64,000 nucleotides of DNA. Source: Halopseudomonas salegens. GTDB lineage: Bacteria > Pseudomonadota > Gammaproteobacteria > Pseudomonadales > Pseudomonadaceae. Shown here piece after piece: positions 37,783-47,215 of this stretch. A model generated the notes under the pieces. That model was given only the letters and a program-made list of their open reading frames with translations. It made no database searches and was not told the origin of the DNA. Made by a program: the position numbers and the translations under genes. The stretch covers positions 3,224,001 to 3,288,000 of the forward strand of contig NZ_LT629787.1 of assembly GCF_900105655.1 (NCBI RefSeq). Direction: 5' to 3'. Within the stretch, counting starts at the first letter, position 1; the number at the start of each line of letters is the position of its first letter.

Positions 37783-39480
37783 ATGTCCGCTATGCGCTGG
37801 TTGTCTGCCTACCCCGACAACATTCACTGGGACGCTCCGCTGCCACTGAAGCCGGTTTCCGAACTGCTCAGTCAGGCCGTCACCAGCTTTGCCGAGCGGC
37901 CGGCAATCAATTTTCTCGGTCACCCGATCACCTATCGGGAGTTTGATCAGCTGGTCAATCGCGCAGCTCGCGGGCTACAGGATCTCGGCGTCAAGCCGGG
38001 GGTGCACGTCGGGCTCTACCTGCCCAATTGCCCGCATTATTTCATCGGCTTCTTTGCCGTGCTGCGCGCCGGCGGCACCGTGGTCAACTATTCACCACTG
38101 GATGCCGAGCGCACCCTGGCGCACAAGATCGAAGACAGCCAGACCGACATCATGCTGACCCTGGAGCTGGCCGCCTTTTACCCGAAAATGGCCAGCCTGC
38201 TGGAAACCAGCCGCTTGCAGACACTGGTGCTGGGTACATTGACCGAGTTCTGCAGCGGGCCCGTCAGTGAGGCCGATGCCGGGCAGCTTGGCCCCACAGC
38301 CGAGGTCGCCTGGGGACCGCAGTGCCGCGCCTTTGTCGAATTGCTGTCTAACGACGGTACGCTCACCGACTACCCGATTGACGACCCGGCCAACCAACTG
38401 GCGGTGCTGCAATACACCGGCGGCACCACGGGTGCACCCAAGGGCGCCATGCTCACCCACGGCAATATCAGCAGCTCATGCGCACAACTGGAAGCCATTC
38501 TGGATGGCACCCTGCAGCCGGGAGAAGAACGTGTGCTGGCGGTACTGCCGCCATTCCACATCTACGCCCTGATGATCAATATGGTGTTCAGCCTGCATCT
38601 GGGGGCCGAAGTCTATCTGCAACCACGTTTCGATGCCGAGACGGTGCTACGCCTGATCAATGACCGGCGCATTACCAGCTTCCCCGGCGTGCCCACCATG
38701 TTTATTGGCCTGGCGGCGCACCCGCTGACCGCCGAACTGGACCTGACTTCGCTGAAAATGTGCAACTCCGGTGGGGCACCGCTGCCTCTGGATGTGCAGC
38801 AGCGCTATCAGGAGCTGGCTGGCTGTGCGCTGCGCGAGGGATGGGGCATGACGGAAACCTCTACGACCGGCACTTTTACGCCGATGACCGCCGAACCGCA
38901 CCCGGGGTCCTGTGGCCTGCCGGTGCCCGGATGCCGGATAAGGATACTGGCGCTGGATGACAGCGAACGGGAAATGCCCGCTGGTGAGCGCGGTGAACTC
39001 TGCATCAGCGGCCCGAACATTACCCGCGGCTACTGGCAGCGAGACGATGCCACCGCCGAGGCGATGACCAGCGACGGGTTCCTGCGCACCGGCGATGTCG
39101 CCTATATGGATGATGACGGCTGGGTGTATATCGTCGACCGCACCAAGGACATGATTCTGTGCAGTGGTTACAACGTTTACCCAAGGATGATTGAAGAAGC
39201 CATCTACGAACATCCAGCGGTGGAAGAGGTCTCGGTGATCGGTATTGATGACCCCTACCGGGGTCAGGCACCCAAGGCCTTTATCAAGCTCAAGAGCGGC
39301 GCCGAAACACCCGATTTTGCCAGCCTGCAGGCCTTTCTTGAGCCACGTCTGGGCAAGCACGAGCGTCTGGCGGCGATGGAGATCCGTGCCGAGCTGCCGA
39401 AAACCCCGGTCGGCAAACTGTCCAAGAAGGAGCTGGTCGACGCCGAACGCCAGGCCAGTCAGCAGGGTGCCAACGCCTGA
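37783..39480 (+). CDS. Acyl-CoA synthetase (AMP-forming, FadD-like)
   Basis: The 565-residue protein is an AMP-dependent fatty- or carboxylic-acid-CoA ligase. The ATP loop YTGGTTGAPKGAMLTHGN, the GWGMTE motif, the hinge segment DGWVYIVDRTKDMI and the C-terminal lysine in KTPVGKLSKKELVD are intact. Its length suits long- or medium-chain or dicarboxylate ligases. It stands alone between divergent sulfur genes and a cytochrome gene. The ATG follows GGAGATG. Confidence 0.92.
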   Translation: MSAMRWLSAYPDNIHWDAPLPLKPVSELLSQAVTSFAERPAINFLGHPITYREFDQLVNRAARGLQDLGVKPGVHVGLYLPNCPHYFIGFFAVLRAGGTVVNYSPLDAERTLAHKIEDSQTDIMLTLELAAFYPKMASLLETSRLQTLVLGTLTEFCSGPVSEADAGQLGPTAEVAWGPQCRAFVELLSNDGTLTDYPIDDPANQLAVLQYTGGTTGAPKGAMLTHGNISSSCAQLEAILDGTLQPGEERVLAVLPPFHIYALMINMVFSLHLGAEVYLQPRFDAETVLRLINDRRITSFPGVPTMFIGLAAHPLTAELDLTSLKMCNSGGAPLPLDVQQRYQELAGCALREGWGMTETSTTGTFTPMTAEPHPGSCGLPVPGCRIRILALDDSEREMPAGERGELCISGPNITRGYWQRDDATAEAMTSDGFLRTGDVAYMDDDGWVYIVDRTKDMILCSGYNVYPRMIEEAIYEHPAVEEVSVIGIDDPYRGQAPKAFIKLKSGAETPDFASLQAFLEPRLGKHERLAAMEIRAELPKTPVGKLSKKELVDAERQASQQGANA

Positions 39481-39596
39481 CCGCCTGAACCCTGCGCAGG
39501 GTCGCCAACCTGCGCAGCTTTTATCCGGCAGGGCTGGACGCGGTCGCTGACAAGGCTCAGCATGGTCCGATAACAACAGCAAACTGGCACTGACCC

Positions 39597-41918
39597 ATGG
39601 CTCAACGGCTGCGTTACTACTGGCTGCTTCCGGCGCTGGCGCTGCTCTGCCTGGCGCTGGCTCTCTATTGGTATGCCGGCCACCAGGCACAGCCGCCACT
39701 GACGGTGCCGCCGCTGGCAGCCAGCCCGCCGCCCGCCGAGGCCACCTTTGTCGGCAGCCCGGCTTGCGCCGCTTGCCACCAGACCGCCTTCGACCACTGG
39801 CAGGCATCCCAGCACGCCAGGGCGATGGCACCCGCCAGCCCGGCCACGGTGCTGGGCGACTTTGCAGCCAACCCGTTCGAGTACCAGGGCATCACTACGC
39901 AGTTTTCCCGCAGCGGCGATGACTTTATTGTGCGTACCGATGGCCCGGACGGGCAGCTTCAGGACTATCCGGTGCAGTACACCTTCGGCGTTGATCCCCT
40001 GCAGCAATACCTGCTGGATCTGGGCGATGGCCGCCTGCAGGCCCTGTCCGTGGCCTGGGATACGCGGCCGGAAGAGCAGGGCGGTCAGCGCTGGTTTCAT
40101 ATCTACCCTGATGAAGCCGTGACCCACCAGCATCTGTTGCACTGGGCCCGGCCCAGCCAGAACTGGAATTTCATGTGCGCCGACTGCCATGTCACTGATT
40201 ACCGCAAGGGCTATGACCCGGCCGGCAACCGCTTTCAACCCGGTTGGTCAGAACTCGGCGTCGGTTGCGAAGCCTGCCACGGTCCCGGCAGTGAGCACCT
40301 GCGCTGGGCCGCCGGAGCCGATGACCTCGAGGCCTATGGCCTGACCCTGCAACTGGACCAGCGCCAGGGGCTGGACTGGTATTTCCAGCTGGAAGCCGTG
40401 ACCGCCAGCCCGCGTCAGCCGACTGCCGAGCACAAGGAACAAACGCTCTGTGCCCAGTGCCATTCATTGCGCAGCCAGGTCAGCGAGGGTTTTCAGGCCG
40501 GCGAGAGCTTCTTCGATCACTACCGGCCAGAACTGCTGACCGATCCGCTGTACTACCCGGACGGCCAACAACGCGAAGAAGTCTTTATCAGTGCTTCCTT
40601 CGCCCAAAGCAAGATGCACGCCGCCGGCGTCACCTGCAGTGACTGCCACGACCCGCACAGCCAGCAGCTGCGCGCCGACGGCGATACACTCTGTGCCAGT
40701 TGTCACAATGCCGACCATTTCGACCAGCCCAGCCACCACTTCCATCCCACCGGCAGTAGCGGCGCCCAATGCGTCAACTGCCACATGCCGCAAACCACCT
40801 ATATGGTGACCGACCCGCGCCGCGATCATCAATTCGGCATTCCCGACCCGCATCGCTCGTTGCGTCTGGATACCCCCAACGCCTGTGTCAGCTGCCATCA
40901 GGACCAGACCCATGCCTGGGCCGCCGAGGCAGTAGCCGACTGGTATCCCGCGGGCCGCTGGCAAGACGGGCATTTTGCCGATGTCTTTGCCGCTGCCGAT
41001 GCCGGACAGCGCCACGGTGCGATGAGCGTGCAGCAGGCACTGGGCAAGCTGCTGACGAGCGAGGATCAACCGCCGATTATTCGGGGCAGCGCCGCGACCC
41101 GTCTGCACCCGAACAATCAGAACCTGGATAGGTTGCGAGCAGGTCTGGCGCATCATGACCCGCTTATTCGCCAGGGCAGCCTTGAGGCATTCGAAAACGT
41201 CACCCCTGATCAGCGTCAGTCGCTATTGCCTTTGCTCACTGACACAGAGCGCAGCCTTCGCAGTGCCGCCGCCCGCCTGCTGAGTGGCAGCCAGATACCG
41301 GTCGACTATCAGGCCGACTTTACGCGCGCACTGGCAGATTACGAAGCTGAACTCGCGTTGCATGCCGATCGCGCTGACGCCCTCAACCAGTCGGCCCTGT
41401 TGCGACTGGACCAGGGACGCGCCGGGGAAGCGGAAAGCCTGTGGGGCCAAGCCTTGCAGCGCGACCCGTTGCACACCGGAAGCCGACTCAATCTGGCCGA
41501 CCTGCTGCGCGCCCAGGGCCGCGAAGCTGCAGCACAGCGCCTGCTGCAGGAAGGGCTGACGCTCAACCCGGAAGACGGCTTGTTGTATTACGCCCTTGGC
41601 CTGAGTCTGGTGCGCCAACAGCGATACGATGAAGCCCTGGCCCATCTGCAGCAGGCCTATCAACTCCGTCCGGGTGATCCTCGCATGGCCTACGTACTGG
41701 CGGTGGCCACCGAGCCTGTCGCACCTGCGCAAGCCCTGAGCTTGCTCGAAGAAGCAGTGACTCAGCATCGGCATGATCCTGACCTACTCTGGGCAGCAGC
41801 CAGTTTCCATGACCGGCATGGCCAATCCGCCGCCGCCAAACGCTATCTGCAGCAACTGCTGGAACATTACCCGGAGCACGCCGCGGCCCAGCGTCTGCAC
41901 CAACAGCTCAACGACTGA
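39597..41918 (+). CDS. Octaheme c-type cytochrome with C-terminal TPR domain
   Basis: The 773-residue protein has an N-terminal membrane anchor or uncleaved signal (LLPALALLCLALALYWYA). Eight heme motifs lie in the first 450 residues: CAACH, CADCH, CEACH, CAQCH, CSDCH, CASCH, CVNCH and CVSCH. The last 250 residues are TPR repeats (for example GREAAAQRLLQEGLTLNPED). The heme part resembles cytochrome c554/doubled-CXXCH proteins, so a periplasmic redox enzyme or electron carrier is likely; the TPR part should bind a partner. No known reductase signature was recognised. Confidence 0.85.
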   Translation: MAQRLRYYWLLPALALLCLALALYWYAGHQAQPPLTVPPLAASPPPAEATFVGSPACAACHQTAFDHWQASQHARAMAPASPATVLGDFAANPFEYQGITTQFSRSGDDFIVRTDGPDGQLQDYPVQYTFGVDPLQQYLLDLGDGRLQALSVAWDTRPEEQGGQRWFHIYPDEAVTHQHLLHWARPSQNWNFMCADCHVTDYRKGYDPAGNRFQPGWSELGVGCEACHGPGSEHLRWAAGADDLEAYGLTLQLDQRQGLDWYFQLEAVTASPRQPTAEHKEQTLCAQCHSLRSQVSEGFQAGESFFDHYRPELLTDPLYYPDGQQREEVFISASFAQSKMHAAGVTCSDCHDPHSQQLRADGDTLCASCHNADHFDQPSHHFHPTGSSGAQCVNCHMPQTTYMVTDPRRDHQFGIPDPHRSLRLDTPNACVSCHQDQTHAWAAEAVADWYPAGRWQDGHFADVFAAADAGQRHGAMSVQQALGKLLTSEDQPPIIRGSAATRLHPNNQNLDRLRAGLAHHDPLIRQGSLEAFENVTPDQRQSLLPLLTDTERSLRSAAARLLSGSQIPVDYQADFTRALADYEAELALHADRADALNQSALLRLDQGRAGEAESLWGQALQRDPLHTGSRLNLADLLRAQGREAAAQRLLQEGLTLNPEDGLLYYALGLSLVRQQRYDEALAHLQQAYQLRPGDPRMAYVLAVATEPVAPAQALSLLEEAVTQHRHDPDLLWAAASFHDRHGQSAAAKRYLQQLLEHYPEHAAAQRLHQQLND

Positions 41919-41989
41919 GCAGCCCTCTGTTACTGGCAGCCGCTTTGCATGATAATGGCCGCCTTGTTCACCAACCTGAAGAGACTTTC

Positions 41990-42961
41990 ATGCTGCTTGC
42001 CGCGCTGGCCCTGATCGTGGGATTGATCGTTCTGGTCTGGAGTGCCGACCGCTTTATCGACGGCGCTTCAGCCACTGCCCTCCATCTGGGTGTCCCGAGC
42101 CTGTTGATCGGTATGCTCATCATCGGCTTCGGCACCTCGGCACCTGAGCTCATGGTCTCGGCACTGTCCGCTCTGCAAGGCAACCCCAGCCTGGCACTGG
42201 GCAATGCCTATGGCTCCAACATTGCCAACATCGGCCTGGTCATCGGCCTGGTCGCCGTACTCAGCCCGATTACCGTGCATTCGCAAATCGTGCGCAAGGA
42301 ATTGCCGATCCTGCTCGGTATCACCTTGCTCTCCGGGGCATTGTTGCTGAACGGTCAACTTGATCGACTGGATGCAGGCCTGCTTCTGCTGGTGTTTTTT
42401 GCTCTTTTTGCCTGGTCCATTGTGCAAGGCATAAAAGGCCGTGATGATGTGCTGATCGGAGAAATTGATAGCTCGCTACAGGCCCACCCGATGCCAATGG
42501 GCAAGGCGATTGCCTGGCTGGTCATTGGTTTATTGCTGCTGGTTGCCAGCTCCCGCTTGCTGGTCTGGGGTGCAGTCGACATTGCTACCGCCCTGGGCGT
42601 CAGCGAACTGGTTATTGGCCTCACCATAGTAGCCATCGGCACGTCACTGCCAGAGCTTGCCGCAGCCATCGCCGCGGTTCGCAAGAACGAGCATGACCTG
42701 GTACTGGGAAACATCATCGGTTCCGGGCTGTTCAACACCCTGGCAGTGGTCGGCCTGGCTGCTGCGATCAGCCCATTGTCGGTTGAGCCGGCCCTGTTGC
42801 AACGTGACTGGGTATTGATGTTGGTCCTGACTGTCGCCCTGCTGGTGTTTGCCTTGAGCCGCCGCGGCCGGGGCGGGCGAATCAATCGCGTAGAAGGTGG
42901 CTGCCTGCTGCTGGTCTATCTTGGCTATCTCGGCTGGCTGGGCATGCACCTGGCCGGTTGA
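41990..42961 (+). CDS. Calcium/sodium:proton exchanger (CaCA family, YrbG-like)
   Basis: The 323-residue protein has ten membrane segments in two inverted halves, each with its signature: GFGTSAPEL in the first and AIGTSLPEL in the second, the cation-binding glutamates. I chose the ATG at 41990, where the first helix begins, over an upstream frame start at 41945. It is a single gene. Confidence 0.9.
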   Translation: MLLAALALIVGLIVLVWSADRFIDGASATALHLGVPSLLIGMLIIGFGTSAPELMVSALSALQGNPSLALGNAYGSNIANIGLVIGLVAVLSPITVHSQIVRKELPILLGITLLSGALLLNGQLDRLDAGLLLLVFFALFAWSIVQGIKGRDDVLIGEIDSSLQAHPMPMGKAIAWLVIGLLLLVASSRLLVWGAVDIATALGVSELVIGLTIVAIGTSLPELAAAIAAVRKNEHDLVLGNIIGSGLFNTLAVVGLAAAISPLSVEPALLQRDWVLMLVLTVALLVFALSRRGRGGRINRVEGGCLLLVYLGYLGWLGMHLAG

Positions 42962-43142
42962 ACTGTCACCGTCCCCCTCTCACCACGGAAATACCCGTAG
43001 CAGGGCCGTGCGTCAACTGACCGCATACCCCTCGTAGTATTTTGATCTACACTGCTCCAGGGATTCAAGATCAATTCTGCTCTTGAGCCTTCCTTCGCTG
43101 CTGCGATTAATTACCGATGTTACAACCATAGGAGTTGTCAAC

Positions 43143-44540
43143 ATGGAGCTAGATCCGCTTTTTCTGTCCCGCCTGCAATTTGCCTTTGTGGTCTGCTTTC
43201 ATGCCATTTTCCCGGTCTTCACCATTGGCCTGGCGTCGTTCATTGCCTTTCTGGAAGGCATGTATCTGCGAACGGCAAACCCACTCTGGGTCAAGTTATC
43301 CAGGTTCTGGACCCAGGTATTTGCCGTGGTCTTCGGCATGGGCGTGGTGTCCGGTATCGTCATGGCATTCCAGTTCGGTACCAACTGGAGCAATTTCTCC
43401 TACGCCGGCTCCAATTTCCTCGGTCCAGTGCTCAGTTACGAGGTAGTCACAGCCTTCTTTCTCGAGGCTGCGTTCCTTGGGGTGCTGCTGTTCGGCCGTG
43501 ACAAGGTACCCGCTGGCGTGCACTTGTTCGCCGCCTGCATGGTCGCACTGGGCACCTTTATCTCGTCGTTCTGGATTCTGTCGGCCAATAGCTGGATGCA
43601 AACCCCGGCGGGCACTGAGCTGCGTGACGGTATGGTCCATGTCGTTTCATGGTCACAGGCGTTGATCAATCCCTCGTTTATCTATCGTTTCAGCCATATG
43701 GGGTTGGCCTCGTTCCTTACCGGTTCTTTTGTCGTAGCGGGGGTCAGTGCCTGGTATCTGTTGCGCAAACGTGAGGTAGAAGCCAACCGCAAGGCACTCT
43801 CAGTCAGCCTCTGGATGATACTTTTGCTGGCACCGGTACAGGCTGTAGTGGGCGATTTTCATGGCCTGAATACACTGGAACATCAACCGATCAAAGTGGC
43901 TGCAATGGAAGGCAACTGGGAGCGTTCCGCCGGTGTACCCCTGCTGTTGTTTGCATGGCCGGATCAAGCGGCACAGACCAACCACCTGGAAATCGGCATT
44001 CCCAAACTGGCCAGCTTTATTCTGACCCATGACTGGGAAGGTGAAGTGCCCGGCGTAACCGACGTCGTCGCCGAAGAGCAACCGCCCGTCTGGATCGTTT
44101 TCTGGGCATTCCGCGTCATGGTCCTGATTGGTCTGTTGATGATTGCGGCCGGCCTGGCCGGTTTGTTTCTGCGCCGTGGCGGACGTTACTGGCAAACGCC
44201 CTGGTTCCTGCATGCCTTGCGACTGATGAGCATAAGCCCTTTTATTGCCGTGTTGGCTGGCTGGGTAGTCACTGAAGTCGGGCGGGCTCCCTGGCTGATT
44301 CAGAATGTCATGACGCATGCCGAGGGTCTGACCCCCTCGCTGACCGGCGGTATGGCCCTGTTCAGCCTGATCGGTTACATCACCGTGTATGCCGTCGTGT
44401 TCAGTGCCGGTGTGTATTACCTGATGCGCGTGCTTCAGGATGGTATGGAAGAGCGCGATACCCAGGCCGATGACATATTCGAGCGCCCTTCACGTCCCAT
44501 GTCGGCGACTCAAGTGCAATTCGAACAAGGAGGGCAGTGA
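43143..44540 (+). CDS. cioA: Quinol oxidase bd-type subunit I (CioA-like)
   Basis: Subunit I oxidises ubiquinol and carries hemes b558, b595 and d (or b). The 465-residue protein has the conserved heme-ligand helices and the segment GDFHGLNTLEHQPIKVAAME. The Q-loop after it is short, as in cyanide-insensitive oxidases of Pseudomonas rather than Escherichia coli CydA. GWVVTEVGRAPW is intact. The ATG at 43143 is preceded by AGGAG; the frame upstream is not conserved. It starts the operon cioA-cioB-cydD-cydC. Confidence 0.93.
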   Translation: MELDPLFLSRLQFAFVVCFHAIFPVFTIGLASFIAFLEGMYLRTANPLWVKLSRFWTQVFAVVFGMGVVSGIVMAFQFGTNWSNFSYAGSNFLGPVLSYEVVTAFFLEAAFLGVLLFGRDKVPAGVHLFAACMVALGTFISSFWILSANSWMQTPAGTELRDGMVHVVSWSQALINPSFIYRFSHMGLASFLTGSFVVAGVSAWYLLRKREVEANRKALSVSLWMILLLAPVQAVVGDFHGLNTLEHQPIKVAAMEGNWERSAGVPLLLFAWPDQAAQTNHLEIGIPKLASFILTHDWEGEVPGVTDVVAEEQPPVWIVFWAFRVMVLIGLLMIAAGLAGLFLRRGGRYWQTPWFLHALRLMSISPFIAVLAGWVVTEVGRAPWLIQNVMTHAEGLTPSLTGGMALFSLIGYITVYAVVFSAGVYYLMRVLQDGMEERDTQADDIFERPSRPMSATQVQFEQGGQ

Positions 44541-44541
44541 G

Positions 44542-45543
44542 ATGGATACTTTTGACCTTTCATTGATTTGGGCGGTGATCATTGCCTTTGGCGTCATGAT
44601 GTATGTGCTGATGGATGGTTTCGATCTCGGCGTAGGCATCCTGTTTCCCTTCGCACCCGATGAGCAGGCACGGGATGTCATGATGAACTCGGTAGCACCG
44701 GTCTGGGACGGTAACGAAACCTGGCTGATACTCGGTGGTGCCGGGCTATTGGCTGCCTTCCCGCTGGTCTATTCAGTGCTGTTGCCGGCTCTGTATATCG
44801 GCGTTTTCCTGCTGCTGGCCGGGCTGATCTTCCGCGGCGTAGCCTTCGAGTTTCGCTTCAAGGCAAGAAGCTCCCGCTATTTGTGGAACTGGGCTTTCGC
44901 CGGTGGTTCAATCGTTGCCGCTTTTGCCCAGGGCGCCGTGGTGGGTGCCTATATCCAGGGCTTTGCCACCGAAGGCAAGGTATTTGTCGGCGGCCCTTTC
45001 GACTGGCTGACACCCTTCACCGTGTTAACGGGTTTGGGCTTGCTGGCCGGTTACGCACTGCTTGGCTGCACCTGGATGATCATGAAATCCGAAGGCTATA
45101 TTCAGGCCTGGGCACGCCGCCTGGCACCGCGTCTGCTGGCGGCAGTGCTGTTGGTTTTCGTGATCATCAGTGTATGGACACCGACAGTCGACCCGACCGC
45201 TTACGAGCGCTGGTTTTCGGCGATTCAGGTTATCTGGATTCTGCCTGTATTGGTGGGGCTGTGCGCCTGGCAAATTTTCCGCAGCCTGCGCAAGCAGAGC
45301 GATGCCATGCCCTTTGTTGCCACCATGGGACTGTTCGTCTTTACCTATCTCGGCCTGCTGGTCACCAAGTGGCCCTACGTAGTCCCACCCAACCACACGC
45401 TGTGGGACGCGGCTTCGGCGCCGGAATCCCAATTGTTCCTGCTGCTCGGGGTACTCTTCGTGATTCCCATCGTACTGACCTATACCGCCTGGACCTACTG
45501 GGTCTTCCGCGGCAAGATCAAGGCCGGTGACGGCTATCACTAG
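44542..45543 (+). CDS. cioB: Quinol oxidase bd-type subunit II (CioB-like)
   Basis: The 333-residue multi-helix protein has the subunit II signature (MDGFDLGVGILFPFAPDE, then WDGNETWLILGG). It begins one base after the cioA stop, with AAGGAGG upstream, so the two are co-translated. The gene ends inside the start of cydD. Confidence 0.95.
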   Translation: MDTFDLSLIWAVIIAFGVMMYVLMDGFDLGVGILFPFAPDEQARDVMMNSVAPVWDGNETWLILGGAGLLAAFPLVYSVLLPALYIGVFLLLAGLIFRGVAFEFRFKARSSRYLWNWAFAGGSIVAAFAQGAVVGAYIQGFATEGKVFVGGPFDWLTPFTVLTGLGLLAGYALLGCTWMIMKSEGYIQAWARRLAPRLLAAVLLVFVIISVWTPTVDPTAYERWFSAIQVIWILPVLVGLCAWQIFRSLRKQSDAMPFVATMGLFVFTYLGLLVTKWPYVVPPNHTLWDAASAPESQLFLLLGVLFVIPIVLTYTAWTYWVFRGKIKAGDGYH

Positions 45544-47215
45544 CGACGCACGCAAGCTGGTCAGCCGGCGCTGGCTGGCGCACTACCAACAGTCAGTGCG
45601 TAGCTGGCTGCTGGGCGCGGTGATGGCTGGCGTGCTGCAAACGCTGGCCATCATCGGGCAGATGGGACTCTTCGCCTGGCTGGCCCAGGCCATCCTGATC
45701 TCTGGCCAAGAGCTGTCGCACACCTGGCCGGCATTGGCTCTCCTGCTGGCCTGCATTCTGTTGCGCGCGCTTGCCCTGCTGGCTCAGGAGCTCTGTGCTC
45801 AACAGGCAAGCGCCCGGGTGCGCCAGCAAATGCGCAGCGACCTGACTCAGCGCTGGGCCGCTCTCGGGCCGGTCAGGCTGGCGGGAGAATCCAGCGCCCG
45901 GCTGGCCAACCAGTGGCTGGAACAAGTGGATGCCGTGGATGGTTACTACGCTCGCTACCTGCCACAACAATGGCTGGCCCTGCTGGCTCCGCTACTGATT
46001 CTTGCCCTGGTGCTCTGGCTGGATTGGCTGGCGGCGATTTTCTTGTTGCTGAGTGCACCATTGATTCCCTTGTTCATGGCGCTGGTCGGCATGCAAGCGG
46101 AACAAATCAGCCAACGGCACGTGCTGCAAGCCGGCCGCCTGGCGGGTCATTTTCTCGACCGCATACGCAACCTCACCAGTTTGCAACTCTTTGGTCAGCA
46201 ACGGGTCGCGACGGCAAGTGTGCAGGCCCATACCCAGGCCTATCGGCAGTTGAGTATGGCAACCCTGAAAGTAGCCTTTCTGTCTTCGGCAGTACTGGAG
46301 TTCTTCGCCTCGGTCGCTATTGCCGTGGTCGCCATGTATATCGGTTTCGGCCTGCTGGGGTATATCGAATACGGTCCCGCGGAGCAACTGACCCTGTTCA
46401 GCGGGCTCTTTGTGCTCTTGCTGGCGCCCGAATTCTTTCAACCTCTGCGCAGCCTGGCGCAGCATTACCATGACCGCGCAGCGGCCCTCGGTGCAGCTGA
46501 CCAACTGGCTGAATGGCAAACGCAGCAACCAAGCGAACACCCGATCGAATTGCAAGCGCCAGACTCAGCCAGCCCTGATGCCGTCTGCGTCACCGACCTG
46601 ACCCTGGCCCACCCCGATAGACCACCCGTTTTGCGCCAGGCCAATCTGCACCTGCCGCGCGGACAGGCCCTCTTGATCAGCGGTCCCAGTGGCATCGGCA
46701 AGACCACCCTGTTGCAGTGCCTGGCCGGCTTCATTGCGCCGCAACAGGGCCAGATCAGCGTGTTTGCGCACGCCCCCGGCACACACCCCATTGCCTGGCT
46801 GGGCCAACGCCCCTGGCTGATCAAAGGCAGTTGGGCTGACAACCTGCGCTTGCTGACCCCGGCGGCGACCGAGGAGCAAATGCGGGCAGCCCTGGAAAAA
46901 GTCGGGCTTGCCGAGTCGCTGCAGGCACAAACAGCCGGGCTGAACAGCCAACTGGGCGAGGATGGGCGCGGCCTCTCGGGTGGCCAGGCCCAGCGCCTGG
47001 CACTGGCTCGAGTCTGGCTCAGCAGCGCCAGCCTGGTCCTGCTGGATGAGCCCACGGCCGGGCTGGATGCCGATAGCGAACAAGGCGTGGTGTATGCCTT
47101 GCGCGCGCTTCGCGACAGCGGTCGTACACTGATTATCGTCAGCCACCACCCGGCCATGAGCGAACTTGCCGACCAGCATCTGTACCTGAGCAATGGAGTG
47201 CTGGCCCATGCGTGA
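45527..47215 (+). CDS. cydD: ABC exporter CydD (glutathione/cysteine), bd oxidase assembly
   Basis: The 562-residue half transporter has six membrane helices and an ATPase domain: Walker A GPSGIGKTTL at about 385, signature LSGGQAQRLALARVWL, Walker B LVLLDEPTAGLD. CydDC exports thiols needed for heme insertion in bd oxidases. The start is a GTG at 45527 overlapping the cioB end by 17 nt, with no ATG nearby in frame. It overlaps cydC by 8 nt. Confidence 0.92.
   Translation: MTAITSDARKLVSRRWLAHYQQSVRSWLLGAVMAGVLQTLAIIGQMGLFAWLAQAILISGQELSHTWPALALLLACILLRALALLAQELCAQQASARVRQQMRSDLTQRWAALGPVRLAGESSARLANQWLEQVDAVDGYYARYLPQQWLALLAPLLILALVLWLDWLAAIFLLLSAPLIPLFMALVGMQAEQISQRHVLQAGRLAGHFLDRIRNLTSLQLFGQQRVATASVQAHTQAYRQLSMATLKVAFLSSAVLEFFASVAIAVVAMYIGFGLLGYIEYGPAEQLTLFSGLFVLLLAPEFFQPLRSLAQHYHDRAAALGAADQLAEWQTQQPSEHPIELQAPDSASPDAVCVTDLTLAHPDRPPVLRQANLHLPRGQALLISGPSGIGKTTLLQCLAGFIAPQQGQISVFAHAPGTHPIAWLGQRPWLIKGSWADNLRLLTPAATEEQMRAALEKVGLAESLQAQTAGLNSQLGEDGRGLSGGQAQRLALARVWLSSASLVLLDEPTAGLDADSEQGVVYALRALRDSGRTLIIVSHHPAMSELADQHLYLSNGVLAHA

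Noticed and set aside
43020..43142. Possible ANR/FNR box upstream of cioA
   Set aside because: Only half-sites (TTGAT, ATCAA) are seen with wrong spacing; no TTGAT-N4-ATCAA match.
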